Shown here: positions 19,514 to 28,939 of the stretch, one piece after another
Layout of the letters: the number at the start of each line of letters is the position of its first letter
Numbering within the stretch: position 1 is the first letter of the stretch
Source of the DNA: Pelagibacteraceae bacterium AG-426-G02
GTDB lineage: Bacteria > Pseudomonadota > Alphaproteobacteria > Pelagibacterales > Pelagibacteraceae
Direction of reading: 5' to 3'
Assembly (NCBI GenBank): GCA_003213155.1
Contig: QCNQ01000008.1
Location: 1-45,650, forward strand
DNA: 45,650 bases
Notes under the pieces: model-generated
The model's database searches: none
What the model was told of the DNA's origin: nothing
Seen by the model: only the letters and a program-made list of their open reading frames with translations
Position numbers and translations under genes: made by a program

Positions 19514-20260
19514 ATGTATATTTTTGGTGATATTGGAAATTCAGATACAAAGATATTTTTAGTCAACAAAAAAGATAGAATTTTAAAAAGAACAAGTTTA
19601 ATTACAAAAAATATCAATAATAAAAATTTGGACAAAAAAATTAAATTTTTGATTAAAGATATCAAAAAAGTAGAGAAAATCCTTTTTTGTAGCGTAGTGC
19701 CAAAATCTTTGAATTTAATTAAGAGATATTTTCATAAAAAAACTAAAATAAAATGTTATGAGATTAAAAATCTTAATTTGAGTTCATTAATTAAAATAAA
19801 AGTCAATTATAAACAGGCTGGTTCAGATCGTTTAGCTAATGCAATTAGCCTGCAAAATGGTAAAGATAATTTTATAATTTTAGATTTTGGCACTGCCACC
19901 ACATTTGATGTAGTTGAAAAAAAATATTATAGAGGTGGCATAATAGCCCCTGGAGTTAAAATATCGCTTGATACTTTATCTGACAAAGCCTCATTGATAC
20001 CCCAAATAAATTTAAAGAAGATAAGAAATATAGTTGGCAACAATACAATTTCAGCAGTCCGTTCAGGTTTTTTTTGGGGTTATATAGGACTAATTGACAA
20101 TATTATTAATTTGATTAAGAAAGAAACTAGAAAATCTTTCAAACTTGTAATTACTGGTGGTTACTCTGATTTGTTTAGAAAATCATTAAAGACTCGTGTA
20201 ATACAAAATAAAGATATCACAATTAAAGGATTAATTAAAATTGCTAAGTTAATTAAATAA
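19514..20260 (+). CDS. coaX: Type III pantothenate kinase
   Basis: CoaX phosphorylates pantothenate, the first step of coenzyme A synthesis. The 248 residues match the ASKHA-fold type III family: phosphate-1 loop GDIGNSDTKIF (from residue 5), pantothenate-site GSDR (103-106; usually GADR), and phosphate-2 loop DFGTATT (124-130). GGIIAPG and VITGGYSD follow. The Ser for Ala change in GADR is conservative. It lies between birA and rnj, its usual alphaproteobacterial location, and abuts rnj without a gap. Confidence 0.93.
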   Translation: MYIFGDIGNSDTKIFLVNKKDRILKRTSLITKNINNKNLDKKIKFLIKDIKKVEKILFCSVVPKSLNLIKRYFHKKTKIKCYEIKNLNLSSLIKIKVNYKQAGSDRLANAISLQNGKDNFIILDFGTATTFDVVEKKYYRGGIIAPGVKISLDTLSDKASLIPQINLKKIRNIVGNNTISAVRSGFFWGYIGLIDNIINLIKKETRKSFKLVITGGYSDLFRKSLKTRVIQNKDITIKGLIKIAKLIK

Positions 20261-21919
20261 ATGAAAAAAGAATTATTATTTTGTCCACTAGGAGGTTCAG
20301 GTGAAATTGGAATGAACATGAATCTTTTTGGCTATGGTGAGCCTGGAAATCATAAATGGATAATGGTAGATATTGGAGTAACTTTTGCAGATGATACAAT
20401 ACCAGGCATTGATCTTATATATCCAGATCCTGGATTTATTGTTGAAAGAAAAGATAATTTATTGGGAATAATATTAACACACGCACACGAAGATCATATT
20501 GGAGCAATTGCTCACTTATGGCCAAAATTAAAATGTAAGATTTTCGCAACTCCGTTTACCGCTGTATTAATTAAGGAAAAATTTAAAGAAAAACACATCG
20601 ACATAACAAAAGATTTACAGATAGTCGAGCTAAATGGAAATGTGCTATTGGAAGATTTTGAAATAGAGTACATTACTTTAACCCATTCTATTTTAGAACC
20701 CAATGGATTAAGAATTAAAACTCCTGCAGGTGTGGTTTTACATACTGGTGACTGGAAAGTTGACCCAAACCCCCTAATAGGTGATGAAATAAATGCGAAA
20801 AGATTAAAAGAAATAGGTGATGAAGGTGTATTAGCAATGATTTGTGACTCTACAAATGTTTTTAGTGCTGGCAGATCAGGATCAGAGTTAGATGTAAGAA
20901 AAAATTTATTAAATATAATGGGTCGATTAAAAAAAAGAATTATTGTGACATCGTTTGCCTCAAACGTTGCTAGAATGGAGACAGCCTTTTATTGTGCTGA
21001 ACAAACTGGAAGACAAATTTCACTAGTTGGAAGATCTATGCATAGAATTTATAAAGCAGCAAGACAATGTGGATATTTACAAAATACTATCGACCCAATT
21101 GATCCAAGAGAAGCTAAAAATTTTGCTAGAGAAAAAATAGTTTATTTGTGTACAGGCAGCCAAGGTGAACCAATGGGTGCAATGATGAGGATATCAAATT
21201 ACACGCATCCTGATGTTTTTATTGAAAAAGGTGATGCAGTAATCTTCTCATCAAAGATAATTCCAGGAAATGAAAAAAAACTATATAAATTACATAATCA
21301 GTTAGTCAAAGATGGAATTGAGGTTATCTCAGAAGAAACAGAATTTATACACGTCTCTGGACATCCAAATCGTGAGGATCTTAAAGATATGTATCAATGG
21401 GTTAAACCAAAATGTGTAATCCCTGTTCATGGAGAGCACAGACACATGATAGAACACATAAATTTTGCTAAAGAAATGCAAGTACCTCATCCAGTTCAAG
21501 TTGAAAATGGCGATATAGTCAAGCTATACCCTGGTGAGGCACCAGAGGTATATGATAAAGCACCCAGTGGAAGATTGTACTTAGATGGAAATGTGAGTGT
21601 AGAAGAGGACTCTCAATCAATTAAAGATAGAAAAAATTTAAGTAGCAATGGATATTTGGAAGTCACTATATTAATAACACCTAAAGGAAATATCCATAAT
21701 AACCCTGTCACAACATTTAGAGGTTTGCCCATTTATGAAAAAGATGAATTTCTTTATGGGTTAGAAGACGAAATTGAAAAAACAACAAGATCCTTTAAAC
21801 TTGGAAGCAGACAGCAAGAAAGTAATTTAATAGACGCTCTTAAAATTGCTTGTAGAAAATTTACAAAAGAAAAAACAGGAAAAAGACCATATACTAATAT
21901 CAATTTAGTAAGGATTTAA
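20261..21919 (+). CDS. rnj: Ribonuclease J (metallo-beta-lactamase / beta-CASP)
   Basis: RNase J is a 5'-3' exo- and endoribonuclease acting in mRNA decay and RNA maturation. The 552 residues carry the zinc-binding HAHEDHIGA motif (His74, His76, Asp78, His79), the downstream metal ligands in LHTGDWKVD, and the beta-CASP region with VSGHPNREDLKDM and PVHGEHRHM. The C-terminal dimerisation domain is present. Length is typical. The stop shares one base with the next gene. Confidence 0.95.
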   Translation: MKKELLFCPLGGSGEIGMNMNLFGYGEPGNHKWIMVDIGVTFADDTIPGIDLIYPDPGFIVERKDNLLGIILTHAHEDHIGAIAHLWPKLKCKIFATPFTAVLIKEKFKEKHIDITKDLQIVELNGNVLLEDFEIEYITLTHSILEPNGLRIKTPAGVVLHTGDWKVDPNPLIGDEINAKRLKEIGDEGVLAMICDSTNVFSAGRSGSELDVRKNLLNIMGRLKKRIIVTSFASNVARMETAFYCAEQTGRQISLVGRSMHRIYKAARQCGYLQNTIDPIDPREAKNFAREKIVYLCTGSQGEPMGAMMRISNYTHPDVFIEKGDAVIFSSKIIPGNEKKLYKLHNQLVKDGIEVISEETEFIHVSGHPNREDLKDMYQWVKPKCVIPVHGEHRHMIEHINFAKEMQVPHPVQVENGDIVKLYPGEAPEVYDKAPSGRLYLDGNVSVEEDSQSIKDRKNLSSNGYLEVTILITPKGNIHNNPVTTFRGLPIYEKDEFLYGLEDEIEKTTRSFKLGSRQQESNLIDALKIACRKFTKEKTGKRPYTNINLVRI

Positions 21920-22164
21920 TGAGTCCAACTGGCTTAGCTATAATCTACATTATTATCTGGTGGATTGTTTTTTTTGCAATTTTACCAATAGATGTTGAAA
22001 GGAAAAAAATAGTTAAAGTAGATGGTGAAGATCCGGGTTCACCAGAAAATCCTAAAATGTTAAAAAAATTCCTTTATTGTACTGGAATAACAACAATTAT
22101 ATTCACAGCCATTTATTTATTAATGAAATTTGAATATTTAAATTTAAGAAATATAATCATTTAA
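21919..22164 (+). CDS. DUF1467 family small membrane protein
   Basis: This is an 81-residue protein with two predicted membrane helices (about 6-24 and 51-71). Between them is a hydrophilic loop with VERKKIVKVDGEDPGSPENPKML. This architecture, size and location just before proS match the DUF1467 family of alphaproteobacteria, whose function is unknown. In many relatives mce (methylmalonyl-CoA epimerase) sits between rnj and this gene; here rnj and this gene overlap by one base. Confidence 0.82.
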   Translation: MSPTGLAIIYIIIWWIVFFAILPIDVERKKIVKVDGEDPGSPENPKMLKKFLYCTGITTIIFTAIYLLMKFEYLNLRNIII

Positions 22165-22165
22165 C

Positions 22166-23500
22166 ATGCATATTTCTAAATCTTTTATTCCTATTTTAAA
22201 GAATAACCCCTCAGAAGCAAAAATAAAGTCTCACCAGCTAATGTTAAGAGTTGGAATGATAAAACAATCTTCAGCAGGCATATACTCTTGGTTGCCTCTT
22301 GGTTTTAAAGTAATGAAAAAAATTGAAAGAATTGTGAGAGAAGAGCAAAACAAAATAGGTGCACAAGAAATACTAATGCCTACAATACAATCCAGCGAGA
22401 TTTGGAAAGAGAGTGGACGTTATGAGGATTATGGTGAGGAAATGTTACGAATAAAAGATCGTCAAGATCGAGAAATGCTTTATGGACCAACAAATGAGGA
22501 ATTAGTAACCGATATTTTTAGATCTTCCATAAAATCATACAAATCATTACCTCAACTTCTCTATCATATTCAATGGAAATTTAGAGATGAAATCAGACCA
22601 AGGTTTGGAATTATGCGATGTCGGGAATTCTACATGAAGGATGCATATTCTTTTGATGTCACAGATGAAGATGCGTTGTTTTCTTATAATAAATTTTTCT
22701 TATCTTATTTAAAAACTTTTAAAAGATTAGATCTTACAGCAATTCCAATGGCAGCTGATACAGGACCGATTGGTGGAAATCTTTCTCATGAATTTATTAT
22801 CCTAGCAGAAACTGGAGAGAGTAAAATTTATGCAGATAAAAGAATATTTGAATTGAATTTTGAAGGAACAAAACTTGATATTAAATCCCTACTTGAATTG
22901 AGAGATCAATATGAAAAATTTTACTCAGTTACTGATGATAAATTTAAAGAAGATGAGTTTAATGAAAAAGTTTCAGAGAAAAATAGATTGAAAACGAAAG
23001 GTATAGAGGTTGGTCATATTTTTTATTTTGGAGACAAATATTCCAAACCAATGGAAGCAGCAGTCGATTTACCTGGGGGTAAAAAAGACTATGTAAAAAT
23101 GGGTTCTTATGGAATAGGAGTTTCAAGATTAGTAGGAGCAATTATAGAAGCAAAATATGATGAAAAAAATGAAATCATGAAATGGCCAATTTCTGTTGCA
23201 CCATATGATATTGCAATAATTCCTATGATTAATAAAAATGATACATCTGCACTCGATAAAGCAAACAAAATAAATCTTGAGTTAAATCAAAATAATATCG
23301 ATGCTATTATTGATGATACTGATGAGAACTTATCCTCAAAAATAAAAAAAATGAATTTAATTGGAGCTCCATATCAAATAATCATTGGAAAACAAACTGA
23401 AGGTGATTTATTTGAATTTAAAGAAATAAACAAAGAAACTCAAAAAATTGATTTAAAAGAAATTATTAAGATTATTAATAAACAAAAAGCTCACAATTGA
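22166..23500 (+). CDS. proS: Prolyl-tRNA synthetase (short, alphaproteobacterial type)
   Basis: ProS charges tRNA-Pro with proline. The 444 residues form a class II synthetase core with motif 1 around SSAGIYSWLPLGFKVMKKI. The ILMPTIQSSEIWKESGRYE segment and motif 2 (FRDEIRPRFGIMRCREF) follow, then motif 3 with MGSYGIGVSRLVGA. The C-terminal anticodon-binding domain ends the protein. It lacks the ~180-residue editing insertion of the E. coli enzyme, as is normal for the ~440-residue alphaproteobacterial form. Trans-editing would have to be done elsewhere. It overlaps the next gene by 4 nt. Confidence 0.95.
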   Translation: MHISKSFIPILKNNPSEAKIKSHQLMLRVGMIKQSSAGIYSWLPLGFKVMKKIERIVREEQNKIGAQEILMPTIQSSEIWKESGRYEDYGEEMLRIKDRQDREMLYGPTNEELVTDIFRSSIKSYKSLPQLLYHIQWKFRDEIRPRFGIMRCREFYMKDAYSFDVTDEDALFSYNKFFLSYLKTFKRLDLTAIPMAADTGPIGGNLSHEFIILAETGESKIYADKRIFELNFEGTKLDIKSLLELRDQYEKFYSVTDDKFKEDEFNEKVSEKNRLKTKGIEVGHIFYFGDKYSKPMEAAVDLPGGKKDYVKMGSYGIGVSRLVGAIIEAKYDEKNEIMKWPISVAPYDIAIIPMINKNDTSALDKANKINLELNQNNIDAIIDDTDENLSSKIKKMNLIGAPYQIIIGKQTEGDLFEFKEINKETQKIDLKEIIKIINKQKAHN

Positions 23501-24729
23501 TTTCAACTTTAGAAAAAGAAATTACATTTAGATTTTTAAAAGCTAGAAAAAAAGATGGCTTTTTAAATGTTATATCTATCTTTTCATTTATTGGAATAAG
23601 CCTAGGTGTTGCAGTCCTAATTATTGTGATGTCAGTAATGAATGGATTTAGATCCGAATTAATAAATAAGATAGTTGGTTTTAATGCTCATATAACAGTT
23701 GATACTTATGAAAATCAAATTCAAATTGACAACGTAAAGAATACTAATCTCAATTTAATCGCGAGTGAAATGATATTAAGCAACTCAGGAGAGGCTATAG
23801 TTATTAAAAAAGATACTTCTAAAGGTATTGTTTTGAGAGGTTATTCAAGAGAAGATTTTCCTAAACTAAAGATAATAAAAGATAAAACATTTGTAGGGAA
23901 TAAAAGTAATTTAATAGGTAACTATATTTCTTTAGGTAAAGAGTTAAGTTTCACATTGAATCTTAAGCTCGGCGATGATGTATCAATAATGTCATCATCA
24001 GGTGTAGATACAATAATTGGCAGTATCCCAAAGAAAAAATCTTTTACTATTGTTTCATTGTTTGAAAGCGGCTTAGCAGATTTCGATAATAATGTAGCGT
24101 TTATTAATATTGATACTCTTGATGAATTTATGAACCTATCAAAAAATGATAGAAAACTAGAAGTTTATTTAAAGGATCCTCAAAAGATTGAAAATCAAAA
24201 AGAAATCGTTCAAAAAATATTCCCAAATGATTTTGTGTATAGTTGGGCTGATACTAACAGCTCTTTATTCTCAGCTTTAAAAGTAGAACGAAATGTAATG
24301 TTTATTATATTATCTCTTATAATTATTGTTGCAGCTTTCAATATTATTTCAGGCTTGACAATATTGGTAAAAAACAAAACTAAAGATATTGCTATTTTAA
24401 AATCTATTGGTGTATTAAATAAATCTATTATAAAGATATTTTTTTTAGTTGGGGTAATAATAGGTACAACCGCTACATTGTTTGGAATAATATTAGGGGT
24501 TACATTTTCTATTTATGTTGAAAATGTTAGAAGATTTCTTAGTGATGTTTTTAATATAAGTTTATTTCCTGAAGAAATATATTTCTTAAGCACAATGCCG
24601 TCTGAAATAAACCCATCTTCTATTTTTATTATTTCATTATGTTCAATTTTTATAACAATAATTGTATCCATATTCCCAGCTATGAAGGCGGCTAAATTAG
24701 ATCCAATAAAAGCATTAAAATATGAGTAA
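23497..24729 (+). CDS. lolC: Lipoprotein-releasing ABC transporter permease (LolC/LolE family)
   Basis: This inner-membrane permease works with LolD to release outer-membrane lipoproteins to LolA. The 410 residues show the FtsX/MacB-type layout: an N-terminal helix at about 26-50 (FSFIGISLGVAVLIIVMSVMNG), a large periplasmic domain, and three C-terminal helices around 265-290, 310-340 and 370-400. The N terminus FRFLKARKKDGFLNVISIFS is typical. The start codon appears to be TTG at 23497, inside the proS stop (TTGA). The frame has a TAA at 23479-23481 and no ATG between. Only one permease gene is present, so it likely forms a homodimer. Confidence 0.9.
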   Translation: MISTLEKEITFRFLKARKKDGFLNVISIFSFIGISLGVAVLIIVMSVMNGFRSELINKIVGFNAHITVDTYENQIQIDNVKNTNLNLIASEMILSNSGEAIVIKKDTSKGIVLRGYSREDFPKLKIIKDKTFVGNKSNLIGNYISLGKELSFTLNLKLGDDVSIMSSSGVDTIIGSIPKKKSFTIVSLFESGLADFDNNVAFINIDTLDEFMNLSKNDRKLEVYLKDPQKIENQKEIVQKIFPNDFVYSWADTNSSLFSALKVERNVMFIILSLIIIVAAFNIISGLTILVKNKTKDIAILKSIGVLNKSIIKIFFLVGVIIGTTATLFGIILGVTFSIYVENVRRFLSDVFNISLFPEEIYFLSTMPSEINPSSIFIISLCSIFITIIVSIFPAMKAAKLDPIKALKYE

Positions 24730-25399
24730 TTTAATTCAGCTATCAAACATTAATAAAAGTTTTTTAAGTTTAAAAAGAATAAATGTTTTAAAAAAAATTT
24801 CATATAAATTTAAGTCTGGAAAAATTTACTCTCTAATAGGACCTTCAGGCTCAGGCAAATCAACTTTATTAAATTTATTATCCTTAATAGATCGGCCTAG
24901 CTCTGGATCTATAATTATTGATAATAAAAAAATTGATCCAAACAATTCAAAAAAAAATGATCTATTAAGAGCTAATAAAATCGGGATAATCTATCAACAA
25001 GATAATCTTCTGTCTGATTTCACAGCAATAGAAAACTTAACATTAGCAAGTTTAGCAAGCGGTAAAAATAAAGAGGATGCCTTAAATAAATCAAAAATAA
25101 TGCTCAAAAAAGTTGGTCTTACAAAAAGATTAAATCACTACCCCTCACAATTATCTGGGGGTGAAAAACAAAGGGTATCGATTGCAAGAGCTTTAATAAA
25201 CAACCCACAAATTATTCTTGCAGATGAGCCTACTGGAAGTTTAGATATTGAAACAGCAAAAGGAATTTTTGAACTTTTAAAAAAGCAAATAAAGCACGAT
25301 AGAATAATAATATTTGCAACTCATAATAGATTTTTTGCCAATAAGTCGGATTGCCTATTGGAAATAGTTAATGGTAATATAAAAACCATTAATGGCTGA
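24722..25399 (+). CDS. lolD: Lipoprotein-releasing system ATP-binding protein
   Basis: LolD is the ABC ATPase driving lipoprotein release with LolC/E. The 225 residues contain Walker A GPSGSGKST (40-48), the Q-loop region YQQDNLL, the ABC signature LSGGEKQR (144-151), Walker B ILADE (Asp168-Glu169) and the switch His in ATHNR. It overlaps lolC by 8 nt and dnaE by 8 nt. LolD belongs to the MacB/FtsE group and the permease neighbour fixes the assignment. Confidence 0.94.
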   Translation: MSNLIQLSNINKSFLSLKRINVLKKISYKFKSGKIYSLIGPSGSGKSTLLNLLSLIDRPSSGSIIIDNKKIDPNNSKKNDLLRANKIGIIYQQDNLLSDFTAIENLTLASLASGKNKEDALNKSKIMLKKVGLTKRLNHYPSQLSGGEKQRVSIARALINNPQIILADEPTGSLDIETAKGIFELLKKQIKHDRIIIFATHNRFFANKSDCLLEIVNGNIKTING

Positions 25400-28300
25400 G
25401 TCTCAAATTCAAAACTTTAATCATCTAAAAATACATTCTCAATTTTCAATCTGTGAAGGAGCAATCAAAATTGATGACTTAAAAGAAATCTCTAAAGAAA
25501 AGAAAATTAGATCTCTAGCTTTATGTGATACATCGAATTTATGTGGTGCCCTAGAATTTGCAGAAAAGATATCTAAAGTTGGAACCCAACCAATTATTGG
25601 TACTCAAATCAATTTCAAATTAGATGATACTATTGGTTTATTACCATTATTTGCGTTGAATGAAATTGGATATAAAAGGATAATTGAATTATCTTCTTTA
25701 TCATATCTTAACAATGATGGAATTTCCGATCCACATTTAGATTTTGAGGAATTATTAGAAAATAATGAGGGAGTAGCTATTTTTTCAGGAACAATAAATG
25801 GTTTAGTTGGCCAATTATTTAATAAAGGTAAATTTTCTGAAATTGAAAAATTATACTCTAAACTCAAACTAAAATATGGTGATAAATTTTATATAGAAAT
25901 TCAACGTCATGGAGATGAAAATGAAATTTCATTTGAAAAATTTAATCTATTGCAGTCTTTAAATTTAGAAATACCAATAATAGCCACCAACGAAGTTTTT
26001 TACTCAAATAAAGATATGTATGAGGCTCATGATGCTTTAATTTGTATTAAAAACAAAACCTATGTAAATGAGAAAAATAGAATTAAATACTCAAATCAAC
26101 ACTATCTTAAAGATAATTCTGAGATGTCAGAATTATTTTCTGATTTACCTGAAGCGTTAGAAAATAACTATAATTTCCCGTATCGTTGTAATTTTCGACC
26201 GCATTTTTCAAAACCCATATTACCTGACATTAGTTCTGATAAAGGTGGAAGTGCCGATGAGATATTAAAAAAAAACTCTTTGGATGGATTAAAAGAAAAA
26301 TTTAAAAATATTTTTAAAATTCAGGGTGAAGATCTTTCTAAAAATGAAAAATTTTTACTTTACAAAGATAGATTAGATCATGAACTAGATATAATTATAC
26401 AAATGAAATATTCCAGTTATTTCTTAATTGTTTCTGATTATATTATATGGGCAAAAAAAAATGATATCCCGGTAGGGCCTGGAAGGGGATCTGGGGCAGG
26501 TTCTTTAGTAGCATGGTGTCTTTTAATTACAGATGTTGACCCAATAAAATTTAATCTTATTTTTGAAAGATTTTTAAATCCCGACCGTATTTCTATGCCA
26601 GATTTTGATATAGATTTTTGTGAAGAGAAAAGAGACCTAGTTTTTGAATATTTGACTAAAAAGTATAAGGATAGTGTTGCTCATATAATTACTTTTGGGA
26701 AATTAAAAGCCAGAATGGTTATTAGAGATGTTGGAAGAGTGTTAGGGTTATCCTATGGTTTTGTTGATAGTATATCCAAAATGATACCTTTTGATCCATC
26801 AAGACCTCAAAATTTAACGGAATGTATTGCTGGGGAACCAAGACTTCAAAAATTAATTAAAGATGATCCAAGAGTTAAAAAACTTACAGAGCTCTCTTTG
26901 AAACTAGAGGGATTGAATAGAAATGTTGCAACTCACGCAGCAGGTGTTGTCATAGCTGATAGAAAATTACAAGAAGTTGTTCCTTTATATAAAGATGCAT
27001 CGACAGATCTATTACTTCCCTCAACTCAATTCGATATGTATTCAGCTGAGGATGCTGGATTAATTAAATTCGATTTCTTAGGATTAAAAACATTAACAGT
27101 TATTAATAACACTCAAAAATTAATAAAAAAAAAAGAGAAAGGTTTCAACATTGAGAATATTAATTATGAAGATAAAAAAGTTTTTAAAATGTTATCTTCG
27201 GGTAATACAGTTGGTTTATTTCAAATTGAAAGTTCTGGAATGAGAGAAGCGTTGACTCATATGAAACCCAATCATATTGAGGACATTATTGCATTAGTTG
27301 CTTTGTATAGACCAGGTCCTATGAGTAATATCCCAACTTATAATGATTGTAAGCATGGTAGACAAGAGCCAGATTATTTACACCCTTTGTTGGAAGATAT
27401 TTTAAAACCGACCTATGGAGTAATTATATATCAAGAACAAGTAATGCAAATTGCACAAAAATTGTCAGGTTTTACCGCTGGTCAAGCAGATATTTTAAGA
27501 AGAGCGATGGGAAAGAAAAAAAGATCTGAGCTTGAAAAACAAAAACAAAATTTTATTGCTGGAGCTGTTAAAAATGGAATAAGTAAAGAGGTGGCAGCTG
27601 GAATTTTTTTAAAAATAGAACCTTTTGCAGAATACGGATTTAATAAAAGTCATGCTGCTGCATATGCTATTATATCTTATCAAACAGCATATTTGAAAAC
27701 TTATTATCCAAAAGAATTTATTGCTGCCTCAATGACCATGGATATATCTAATCAAAATAAACTCAGTGAATTTTATGAAGAGCTTAAAAGATTGAGTATT
27801 GAAATTATTAGACCAGACATAAACCAATGCTTCGCAGATTTTAGAACCGAAAATGGAAAATTTTATTATGCTTTAGGTGCTATCAAAGCTGTCGGATATG
27901 AAGCTGTTTCTAATATAATTCAAGAAAGAACAAACAATGGAACATTCAAATCTATTAAAGATTTTTTAAATCGTATAAGTCCAAAAGACATAAATAAATT
28001 GCAACTTGAGGGGCTTGTTAAAGCAGGCGCTTTTGATAATTTAAATATTAATCGACAATCTTTATTTAATTCCATTCCTAATTTTATTACAAAATCCAAA
28101 AACATCTTTGAAAATAAATCTGCTAATCAAATAGATTTATTTGGTGAAAATGCTAATGAAGAGGATGAGATTACTACTAATATTGATGACTGGAAGTTTG
28201 AGGAAAGATTATCTAAAGAGTTTGAAGCAGTAGGTTTTTTTATTTCAGATCATCCATTAAATCAGTTCAAAGAAGTATTTGATGATTATAATATTTATGA

Positions 28301-28808
28301 TTATCAAGAATTTAATAATCAAGATGACCTAAAAGAATCAAATGTAGCTGCAACATTATTAAAAATTCAAGAAAGGAAAACTGCAAAAGGAAACCCTTAT
28401 GCAGTTTTAAAGCTTACTGATTTATCAAGTGTTTTTGAGTTGTTTATTTTTTCAGACACGTTGGAATTAAATCGAGAAATCCTAAAAGAGGGAAATTCTT
28501 TTATTTTGACTTTATTTAAATCTTCATCAGACGCAGAAAATAGATTTAAAAGATTAAATGTTCAAAAAATTGTATCTTTAAAGGACTTATTAAACAGACC
28601 AATTCAAGAGGTAACATTTAATTTAAAATCTACAAAAGAATTAGATGAGATATCAAGATATTTGCCTAAACAAGGAAACACATTGATAAAGATTAATATT
28701 AGTGACAAAAAAAATGATTTTAAGTTTCACTTAAAAAACAAGAGAAATATTGACAGAAAAACAATAAATATTTTAAGAAATAAGGAAATTTCAGCAATAA
28801 TTGGATAA
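25392..28808 (+). CDS. dnaE: DNA polymerase III subunit alpha
   Basis: DnaE is the replicative polymerase of the Pol III holoenzyme. The 1138 residues contain an N-terminal PHP domain, the palm with catalytic Asp404 and Asp406 in PDFDIDF and the PVGPGRGSGAGSLVAWCL loop, fingers, a helix-hairpin-helix region, and a C-terminal OB fold (from about VAATLLKIQERKTAKGNPYA). The PHP metal site is degenerate (HLKIHSQFS; CDTSN where active PHP domains have a DHGN-type motif), so proofreading should come from DnaQ. It ends the nuoA-dnaE gene run; a 131-nt non-coding gap follows. Confidence 0.96.
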   Translation: MAESQIQNFNHLKIHSQFSICEGAIKIDDLKEISKEKKIRSLALCDTSNLCGALEFAEKISKVGTQPIIGTQINFKLDDTIGLLPLFALNEIGYKRIIELSSLSYLNNDGISDPHLDFEELLENNEGVAIFSGTINGLVGQLFNKGKFSEIEKLYSKLKLKYGDKFYIEIQRHGDENEISFEKFNLLQSLNLEIPIIATNEVFYSNKDMYEAHDALICIKNKTYVNEKNRIKYSNQHYLKDNSEMSELFSDLPEALENNYNFPYRCNFRPHFSKPILPDISSDKGGSADEILKKNSLDGLKEKFKNIFKIQGEDLSKNEKFLLYKDRLDHELDIIIQMKYSSYFLIVSDYIIWAKKNDIPVGPGRGSGAGSLVAWCLLITDVDPIKFNLIFERFLNPDRISMPDFDIDFCEEKRDLVFEYLTKKYKDSVAHIITFGKLKARMVIRDVGRVLGLSYGFVDSISKMIPFDPSRPQNLTECIAGEPRLQKLIKDDPRVKKLTELSLKLEGLNRNVATHAAGVVIADRKLQEVVPLYKDASTDLLLPSTQFDMYSAEDAGLIKFDFLGLKTLTVINNTQKLIKKKEKGFNIENINYEDKKVFKMLSSGNTVGLFQIESSGMREALTHMKPNHIEDIIALVALYRPGPMSNIPTYNDCKHGRQEPDYLHPLLEDILKPTYGVIIYQEQVMQIAQKLSGFTAGQADILRRAMGKKKRSELEKQKQNFIAGAVKNGISKEVAAGIFLKIEPFAEYGFNKSHAAAYAIISYQTAYLKTYYPKEFIAASMTMDISNQNKLSEFYEELKRLSIEIIRPDINQCFADFRTENGKFYYALGAIKAVGYEAVSNIIQERTNNGTFKSIKDFLNRISPKDINKLQLEGLVKAGAFDNLNINRQSLFNSIPNFITKSKNIFENKSANQIDLFGENANEEDEITTNIDDWKFEERLSKEFEAVGFFISDHPLNQFKEVFDDYNIYDYQEFNNQDDLKESNVAATLLKIQERKTAKGNPYAVLKLTDLSSVFELFIFSDTLELNREILKEGNSFILTLFKSSSDAENRFKRLNVQKIVSLKDLLNRPIQEVTFNLKSTKELDEISRYLPKQGNTLIKINISDKKNDFKFHLKNKRNIDRKTINILRNKEISAIIG

Positions 28809-28863
28809 TTTGTACTTGTCTAATTCAAAATTTCTTTGTAAGTAATTCTCAACTTTAAATTAA

Positions 28864-28939
28864 CACGCACACAGTTTGTTGGTTTTAGACCTCCGGTCCT
28901 TAATTGGAAATAACTGTGGTGGCTTAACCGGGAAAAAAT
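28864..28939 (+). promoter_or_regulatory. Structured 5' leader of rpsB (putative S2 autoregulatory RNA)
   Basis: The 131-nt dnaE-rpsB gap ends in a compact, relatively GC-rich leader. CACAGTT (28870-28876) can pair with AACTGTG (28912-28918) as a 7-bp stem. In its loop, CCGGT (28893-28897) is complementary to ACCGG (28927-28931), which lies 9 nt before the ATG. That pairing would be a pseudoknot next to the ribosome-binding region. An alternative small hairpin GACC/GGTC uses the same loop bases. I recall a described leader motif before rpsB in SAR11 and other alphaproteobacteria. Regulation by S2 is inference. The first half of the gap (28809-28863) is AT-rich with only weak promoter-like hexamers. 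Confidence 0.6.

Noticed and set aside
25392-25700. Active PHP proofreading nuclease in DnaE
   Set aside because: Metal-ligand motifs are degenerate (CDTSN instead of a DHGN-type motif), as in most proteobacterial DnaE proteins.
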